This document shows, piece by piece, positions 6,026-9,572 of a DNA stretch of 9,572 nt. The notes below the pieces were generated by a model. The model saw only the letters and a program-made list of their open reading frames with translations, searched no databases and was not told where the DNA came from. Positions within the stretch are counted from its first letter, which is position 1, and each line of letters opens with the position of its first letter. The translations under genes were made by a program, and so were the position numbers. Location of the stretch: NCBI GenBank assembly GCA_030669525.1, contig DAOVDO010000025.1, positions 1 to 9,572 of the forward strand, given 5' to 3'. Source of the stretch: Dehalococcoidia bacterium. Lineage in GTDB: Bacteria; Chloroflexota; Dehalococcoidia; GIF9; AB-539-J10.

Positions 6026-7798
6026 ATGGAAGAAGAACTGAGAAATTTCATAGACTCAAAATTCCAAGTTCCTGTAGTTGAGGGGGAAGATAAGGTTTGC
6101 TCTCTTGAGGAAGCTATAAAGAGGAATGTAAGGGAGGGGATGGTTGTCCATTTGGCCTCACAATGTAGCGCTTTACATTATCAACTCGTAAGGGAGTTCT
6201 GGGGAAAGAAACCAGGTTTTACCATTGTATGCCAGTCTATATCCGGGCCCCTACTTGCTTTGGTTCTGGGGAGGCTTATGAAAAAAGCCGTGGTGAGTTT
6301 CGCCGGAAATGGATATCCGTCTCCAAGTCCTAATCTCCTTGTTCAGAAAGCCTACGACTCCGGTGAGATAGAATTCGAGAATTGGACGATGCGTACCGTC
6401 TCCCAAAGGCTTCTGGCAGGGGCAATGGGATGGGGTTTCATCCCTACCAAGTCGCTCTTGGGGAGTTCCATGGAAGTGGAAAACAAGGAATCATTTATAG
6501 TCATGGAGGACCCCTTCAATCAGGGCGAGAAAATAGGGTTGATGAGAGCTTTGAGACCGGATATAGCCTTGATTCATGGCGTTGCTGCTGACCGTTGTGG
6601 CAACACCATAATGACCTATCCCTTGGGTATTGATGCTTTTGGGGCATGGGGTGCAAAAAATGGAGTGATAGTTAGCGTGGAGAAGATAGTCTCTACAGAG
6701 TATATCCGCAGGTGTTCACATCTCGTCCGAATTCCATCCTATATGGTTCGGGCGGTTTGCGAGGTACCTTATGGAGCCCATCCGGCTGGGGTGACACACC
6801 ATGGGTTACCTGAATTCGAGGCCTATTGTGATGACTACGATTTTATGGCTCAGGTAACAGAAGCCGCTAAGGATGAAAAAAAGTTCTCAAGGTGGGTGGA
6901 AGATTGGGTTCTAAACTGTAAAGACCATAACGACTACCTTTCGAAGCTTGGTAAAGACAGGCTCCTTTATCTAAAAGGGAAGGCTGATTCTAATGCTTGG
7001 GTAGCTGAAACGATGTCTGAGATTCGGAGGGTTGATTTCAAGAAGCAGCCAAATTCCCTGGAGAGAATGGTGGTAGCTGGTAGCAGGATTATAGCTGAGA
7101 AGTGTATCTCGGAAGGATATAAGACGATACTGGCTGGTATAGGGCTCCCAAACTTGTCGGCCTGGCTTGCTGTTTATGCGCTTAAGGAGAGGGGGTATAT
7201 GGTGGATTTAATGGCTGAGATAGGTGTGTATGGTTTCTTGCCGAGGCCATCGGAGCCGTTTGTGTTTAGTTACCTCAATTTGCCCACATGCAAGATTCTG
7301 ACCAACATAGATACAACTCTGGGGCTTTTTGTTGGTGGTTCAGAGAATCGATGTATTGGGGTTTTAGGAGCCGCTCAAGCGGACAAATTCGGCAATGTAA
7401 ACTCGACAAAGATTCCGGGCCAGGCCTACCTTGTGGGTTCTGGGGGCGCCAACGACGTAGCCAGCACCACTAAGGATACCGTAGTGGTGGTTAACTCGGG
7501 CAAGCAGCGGTTAGTAGAGGAAGTACCATACATCACTTTTCCTGGAAAAAACGTAAGGACATGGGTCACGGATGTCGGCATTTTTGAAAAGATCGGGGGC
7601 AGGGAAACTTTTACCCTCACAGCCTACATTCCTTCTGAGACGGGCCATGGGGAAGAAGAAGCTATAGCTGCGATAAAGGAGAGGGTGGGATGGAAACTCG
7701 AATTTGCCCCGGATTTAAAAGAAGTCCAGCCGCCGACCAAGGAAGAAATAACCATGCTGAGGCTCTTTGACCCCAAAGGATATTTCATTAAGAAATAG
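6026..7798 (+). CDS. Fused alpha/beta family I CoA-transferase (glutaconate type)
   Basis: Moves CoA between acyl-CoAs and free acids by a ping-pong reaction. It has 590 residues, the sum of two glutaconate-type subunits in one chain. The alpha-like half (about 25-290) has SLEEAIKRNVREGMVVHLA, ALRPDIALIHGVAADRCGN, VIVSVEKIV and EVPYGAHPAGV. The beta-like half (about 345-570) has LAGIGLPNLSAWLAVYALKE, then MAEIGVYG with Glu398 at the position of the thioester-forming catalytic glutamate. IGVLGAAQADKFGNVNST and GSGGANDVAS follow. The acid substrate cannot be read from sequence; no neighbour encodes a dehydratase, ligase or beta-oxidation enzyme. The start has only a weak GGGG (6014-6017). It is monocistronic, with its own promoter and a palindromic operator candidate, so it is probably controlled by substrate. 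Confidence 0.85.
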   Translation: MEEELRNFIDSKFQVPVVEGEDKVCSLEEAIKRNVREGMVVHLASQCSALHYQLVREFWGKKPGFTIVCQSISGPLLALVLGRLMKKAVVSFAGNGYPSPSPNLLVQKAYDSGEIEFENWTMRTVSQRLLAGAMGWGFIPTKSLLGSSMEVENKESFIVMEDPFNQGEKIGLMRALRPDIALIHGVAADRCGNTIMTYPLGIDAFGAWGAKNGVIVSVEKIVSTEYIRRCSHLVRIPSYMVRAVCEVPYGAHPAGVTHHGLPEFEAYCDDYDFMAQVTEAAKDEKKFSRWVEDWVLNCKDHNDYLSKLGKDRLLYLKGKADSNAWVAETMSEIRRVDFKKQPNSLERMVVAGSRIIAEKCISEGYKTILAGIGLPNLSAWLAVYALKERGYMVDLMAEIGVYGFLPRPSEPFVFSYLNLPTCKILTNIDTTLGLFVGGSENRCIGVLGAAQADKFGNVNSTKIPGQAYLVGSGGANDVASTTKDTVVVVNSGKQRLVEEVPYITFPGKNVRTWVTDVGIFEKIGGRETFTLTAYIPSETGHGEEEAIAAIKERVGWKLEFAPDLKEVQPPTKEEITMLRLFDPKGYFIKK

Positions 7799-7854
7799 AT
7801 TGATGTTCCAAGACGTGGTATGCGCTCCAAACTATTTATGTTGTTATGTTGCGC

Positions 7855-7878
7855 AAAAGGGAGCTTCATGGCCTTTTT
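7855..7878 (+). terminator. Weak terminator candidate after the CoA-transferase gene
   Basis: AAAAGG (7855-7860) can pair with CCTTTT (7872-7877) across an 11-base loop, and the 3' arm runs into a short T-rich end. The stem has only two GC pairs, so it is a weak intrinsic terminator at best. Confidence 0.3.
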
Positions 7879-7895
7879 ATATACTCAGATATGGC

Positions 7896-7924
7896 TTGAC
7901 ATAGCGCTTGATGGGGCATATTAT
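7896..7924 (+). promoter_or_regulatory. Strong sigma70-type promoter for the 107-residue gene
   Basis: A perfect TTGACA (7896-7901), exact 17-bp spacer, and TATTAT (7919-7924, 5 of 6). Initiation would be near 7931, giving a leader of about 44 bases that ends in a good Shine-Dalgarno site. This is one of the clearest promoters in the window. Confidence 0.7.
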
Positions 7925-7974
7925 AGGTAATATCGAAAAGGTGTTTAATGAAATATTAAGCCGGAGGTGGTGAG

Positions 7975-8298
7975 ATGACAGATGAAAAATGGTCATCGCA
8001 GCTTTATTCGCCAGAGGAACTGCTCTCTTTTGACCGTTTAAAACGGGCGGTGATAAGCAGGGTCCTTGATAAGGCAGAGTCTACGATGGGAGAGGAGTTT
8101 CCGTTGAGTTCTGAGAGAGTGGCTGGGTTGATTAAGGATGAGTGGCAGCGGGCTAAAGAAGCGGTACGGTCTTCTCCAGCAGCTCGGGAAGCTTTTCGGA
8201 AATACTTGGAGGGCACTGTCAGTAGCCAGATAGAGGGCTTAATAAAGGCTGATAAAGAGGAACTGGGAGCAATGGGGGTAGCTGAGAAAAGTTTGTAA
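7975..8298 (+). CDS. Unrecognised 107-residue charged helical protein
   Basis: I do not recognise a family. The protein is soluble-looking, with no signal peptide, membrane segment, cysteine pair or catalytic motif. It reads as several amphipathic helices: PEELLSFDRLKRAVISRVLDK (about 12-32), SSERVAGLIKDEWQRAKEAV (about 45-64), PAAREAFRKYLEGTVSSQIE and LIKADKEELGAM. GGAGGTGG at 7963-7970 lies just before the ATG, a near-consensus promoter lies further upstream, and a strong terminator follows, so it is very probably a real monocistronic gene. Neighbours do not suggest a pathway. A small DNA- or protein-binding helical bundle is possible but is only a guess from composition. Confidence 0.7.
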   Translation: MTDEKWSSQLYSPEELLSFDRLKRAVISRVLDKAESTMGEEFPLSSERVAGLIKDEWQRAKEAVRSSPAAREAFRKYLEGTVSSQIEGLIKADKEELGAMGVAEKSL

Positions 8299-8332
8299 GG
8301 GGGGGACGGCAGATAGTTGATTTAGTCTGGGG

Positions 8333-8370
8333 GAGGAGATTTTGAAAAGCTCTCTCCTCTTTTGTTTTTT
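8333..8370 (+). terminator. Intrinsic terminator after the 107-residue gene
   Basis: GAGGAGA (8333-8339) pairs perfectly with TCTCCTC (8353-8359) over a 13-base loop and is followed by TTTT-G-TTTTTT (8360-8370). The stem and T-tract are typical of a Rho-independent terminator on the plus strand. Confidence 0.8.
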
Positions 8371-8412
8371 GTTGTAAAAGGCAGCGTCCTTGGTGAGAGA
8401 AGGTTTAGAATT

Positions 8413-8604
8413 ATGGAACAGGGGCAATTTGAAAAGCGTTTAGAAATGTTGGACCAGAGGCTGGACAATATTGATTCTGTGGTTACGGCTCTGGTGGAGC
8501 GGATAATGAAGCAGCCGGTCACTATCGAGGTTGCCTGCCCTAAGTGTGGCAATGTTGTGCAAATTATGCTAACAAGTAGTGTAAAGTCGAGCAGCAAGGG
8601 ATAA
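8413..8604 (+). CDS. Small coiled-coil protein with a single CPKC motif
   Basis: Predicted protein of 63 residues, family not recognised. Residues 6-32 have heptad-like spacing of Leu, Ile and Val in a charged helix (FEKRLEMLDQRLDNIDSV and onward), suggesting oligomerisation. Residues 36-52 form a short strand-turn with CPKCGN, half of a zinc ribbon. With only one Cys pair, a metal site would need two chains, which the coiled coil could bring together; that is inference. The ATG at 8413 is preferred because GAGAGAAGG (8395-8403) precedes it. A longer reading from a TTG at 8362 would begin inside the upstream terminator T-tract. No clear promoter is seen after that terminator, so readthrough may drive it. 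Confidence 0.6.
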   Translation: MEQGQFEKRLEMLDQRLDNIDSVVTALVERIMKQPVTIEVACPKCGNVVQIMLTSSVKSSSKG

Positions 8605-8657
8605 AGCACTTTTGGATTGAGCTGGAAGGTCTAGCACTTTGTTCAGGAGTCAGTAGC

Positions 8658-8686
8658 TTGATTACCTGTAAAAGCGCTGATAAAAT
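8658..8686 (+). promoter_or_regulatory. tRNA-Val promoter
   Basis: TTGATT (8658-8663), a 17-bp spacer and TAAAAT (8681-8686, 5 of 6). Initiation would fall around 8693, a few bases before the mature tRNA 5' end at 8698, as is common for single tRNA genes. Confidence 0.65.
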
Positions 8687-8697
8687 GCAGCGATAAA

Positions 8698-8774
8698 GGG
8701 CGGTTAGCTCAGTTGGTTAGAGCGCTGCGTTGACATCGCAGAGGTCAGTGGTTCAAGTCCACTACTGCCCACCA
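8698..8774 (+). tRNA. tRNA-Val(GAC), CCA encoded
   Basis: A complete cloverleaf of 77 bases. The acceptor stem GGGCGGT pairs with ACTGCCC with one G-T pair. The D arm is GCTC...GAGC. The anticodon stem CTGCG/CGCAG encloses the loop TTGACAT with anticodon GAC at 8732-8734. The T arm is AGTGG TTCAAGT CCACT. Discriminator A73 is followed by encoded CCA (8772-8774). GAC reads valine codons GUC and GUU. Its 3' half is duplicated at 9467-9508, which suggests use as an integration site. Confidence 0.97.
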
Positions 8775-8775
8775 T
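8734..8775 (+). repeat. Direct repeat copy 1: tRNA-Val 3' half, candidate att site
   Basis: Matches 9467-9508 at 39 of 42 positions. Differences are A8747/G9480, T8758/C9491 and A8771/G9504. The block starts in the anticodon loop and ends one base past CCA, the usual extent of tyrosine-recombinase attachment sites in tRNA genes. Confidence 0.7.
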
Positions 8776-8831
8776 CCTGTACGATAGGCAGAACTGGCAC
8801 CTCCTCTTTTTAAATCTAATATGCTCTGTTG

Positions 8832-8837
8832 TATAAT
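8832..8837 (+). promoter_or_regulatory. Possible -10 box for the SNase-like gene
   Basis: A perfect TATAAT, but the sequence 17 bp upstream (TTTTAA) is a poor -35 box. It would give a leader of about 80 bases. Weak evidence. Confidence 0.25.
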
Positions 8838-8926
8838 TCTCACACGATATTTAATACTACTCCCTGTTAAGATAGACGTGGCACTAAGTTGGCTTATCTT
8901 TATGATATGTTCGCTGGGAGGTAATA

Positions 8927-9316
8927 ATGGAGACATTCAAAGTAGTAGCGGTTATTGACGGAAACACCCTTGAGGTATCTCCCAGGTGGGAATTCGGAGA
9001 TGAAACAGGAGACCTCGTGCAAGCGAAAGGCTACACTGCTCCGAAGAGTGGGAAAGGAGCGATGGCTGTCGAACAAAAGCTCTCCGGACTTATCCATAAC
9101 AAGAAGGTTGAATTGGGGTCGCCTGACGGTGTACAAGATAATAAGTTGGTCTGTGAAGTGCACTATCGGGGTGTTAATCTCGCAGAGTACTTTTCAGCGT
9201 ATCAAGAGCAAGCGAGTGAAGAGGTGGAAACGGAGCAAGAGGAATTAACTGAGTTATCGGGGGATGAAGAGGTCGATTCAGAGGAAATGGAGCAAGGCGG
9301 AAGTAGCGAGAGGTAG
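8927..9316 (+). CDS. SNase-fold-like protein with acidic tail, probably catalytically inactive
   Basis: Predicted cytoplasmic protein of 129 residues; no signal peptide. Residues 4-92 follow the staphylococcal-nuclease pattern: FKVVAVIDGNTLEVS (first strands), VQAKGYTAPK (31-40, matching the family's VRLxGIDAPE), AVEQKLSGLIHNKKVEL (47-63), then DNKLVCEVHYRGVNLAEYF (71-89). By this alignment the catalytic and calcium-site residues are all changed: Asn13 for the Asp of IDGD, Gln32 for the first Arg, Thr37 for Asp, Lys40 for Glu, and Lys73 for the second Arg. Nuclease activity is therefore unlikely, and a binding role is inferred. Residues 96-129 are mostly Glu, Asp and Ser, a disordered acidic tail. 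GGGAGG (8916-8921) supports the ATG. It lies alone between the tRNA-Val gene and the detached tRNA fragment. The distant match makes the fold call moderate. Confidence 0.6.
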   Translation: METFKVVAVIDGNTLEVSPRWEFGDETGDLVQAKGYTAPKSGKGAMAVEQKLSGLIHNKKVELGSPDGVQDNKLVCEVHYRGVNLAEYFSAYQEQASEEVETEQEELTELSGDEEVDSEEMEQGGSSER

Positions 9317-9373
9317 ATGGGATATATCGGTCTGTATCGAGAGAATTTGATTTACTAAAGGGGGAGAAGGGTG

Positions 9374-9517
9374 ATGAGAGAGAATGAATTTCAATATTTG
9401 CTTATATCGATAACGGATAATGCTTTGACGAACAACCGCATAGTTGTCAGAGAACCACTTACATATCATCGCAGAGGTCGGTGGTTCAAGCCCACTACTG
9501 CCCGCCATAGCATATAA
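9374..9517 (+). CDS. Doubtful 47-residue reading frame running through the tRNA fragment
   Basis: ATG at 9374 is preceded by GGGGGAGAAGG (9360-9370), a good Shine-Dalgarno sequence, and the frame stays open for 47 codons to TAA at 9515. The C-terminal third, from TYHRRGRWFKPTTARH onward, is simply the tRNA-Val 3' remnant read as protein. No family is recognised. The start signal argues for translation; the tRNA-derived tail argues that the frame was created or truncated by integration. It might be what remains of an element gene. Confidence 0.25.
   Translation: MRENEFQYLLISITDNALTNNRIVVREPLTYHRRGRWFKPTTARHSI
9467..9508 (+). repeat. Direct repeat copy 2: detached tRNA-Val 3' half
   Basis: Carries the 3' anticodon arm, T arm, acceptor 3' strand and GCCA end of tRNA-Val with three changes from the intact gene. 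No D arm or 5' acceptor strand precedes it; the upstream bases are unrelated, with the break exactly in the anticodon loop. It cannot make a tRNA. It is best read as the far attachment site of an inserted segment. Confidence 0.7.
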
Positions 9518-9572
9518 GAGGGAGGCCTCTACCACTCCTTCACTTATTTCTTTAGGCGTGGTCTGGCGTTCC

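Larger units (their letters stand above)
8734..9508. mobile_element. Possible relic of a tRNA-Val integrative element
   Basis: The segment is bounded by an intact tRNA gene whose 3' end points inward and by a detached copy of that 3' end. This is the arrangement left by integration into a tRNA gene. Inside are only an SNase-fold-like gene and a short doubtful reading frame; no integrase, excisionase or replication gene is visible. It is therefore either a deletion remnant or a non-autonomous insertion, unless the element continues past the right edge as a tandem array. The three mismatches suggest age or a divergent donor. Confidence 0.4.

Noticed and set aside
8362..8412. Upstream extension of the 63-residue gene to a TTG start
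   Set aside because: The TTG lies in the terminator T-tract and has no ribosome-binding site, whereas the ATG at 8413 does.
8745..8936. Minus-strand frame ending WWAVVDLNH
   Set aside because: Its C-terminal end is the antisense reading of the tRNA-Val T arm and the rest is intergenic, with no ribosome-binding site and no coherent fold.
9278..9571. Minus-strand frame open from the right edge, containing GSSGLEPPTS
   Set aside because: It reads antisense through the tRNA-Val remnant and the tail of the SNase-like gene. The motif is the translation of the T arm and acceptor strand, a common artefact. Sequence beyond the edge could revive it as the 3' end of an element gene.
1..9572. CRISPR arrays, toxin-antitoxin pairs, insertion sequences, defence systems
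   Set aside because: No regular repeat-spacer pattern, transposase, inverted terminal repeats or recognisable defence domains were found on either strand.

Overview
This is a bacterial chromosomal window of moderate GC content. Gene starts carry Shine-Dalgarno sites and several promoters look sigma70-like. The gene content suggests a monoderm-type anaerobe, plausibly Chloroflexota (Dehalococcoidia-like). The hints are the ribD-ribE-ribBA-ribH cluster, a SIMPL-domain lipoprotein, a small stand-alone elongation-factor-like barrel and a long single-chain CoA-transferase. The lineage call is an inference from gene style, not from a marker gene.

Layout. Positions 1-993 (minus strand) hold a lepB-pyrE pair: a signal peptidase I whose reading frame overlaps the start of an orotate phosphoribosyltransferase that runs off the left edge. 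A 222-bp divergent spacer separates them from a plus-strand SIMPL-domain lipoprotein (1216-2019). Next comes a tight riboflavin operon, 2143-5608: ribD, ribE, ribBA, ribH. These four genes supply every dedicated step from GTP and ribulose-5-phosphate to riboflavin except dephosphorylation of the pyrimidine intermediate. No FMN riboswitch is visible upstream. A convergent minus-strand gene (5613-5867) encodes an 84-residue EF-Tu-domain-2-like barrel. It is divergent from a 590-residue fused alpha/beta family I CoA-transferase (6026-7798), whose promoter overlaps a perfect 8-bp palindrome.

The right third holds small genes: an unrecognised 107-residue helical protein with its own strong promoter and terminator, a 63-residue coiled-coil protein with one CPKC motif, and a tRNA-Val(GAC) gene with its own promoter. 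Downstream, a degenerate copy of the tRNA 3' half (9467-9508; 39 of 42 bases identical, starting in the anticodon loop) lies 733 bp away. This is the footprint expected of a tRNA-targeting integrative element. The enclosed segment carries an SNase-fold protein that appears to have lost its catalytic residues and has a very acidic tail. No integrase is visible, so the segment is probably a relic or a non-autonomous remnant.

Most of the window is ordinary housekeeping. The points most worth a second look are the Cys in place of the catalytic Ser in the signal peptidase, the tRNA-Val-bounded segment with its inactive-looking nuclease fold, and the palindrome-controlled CoA-transferase promoter. 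I see no convincing multi-gene novel system.
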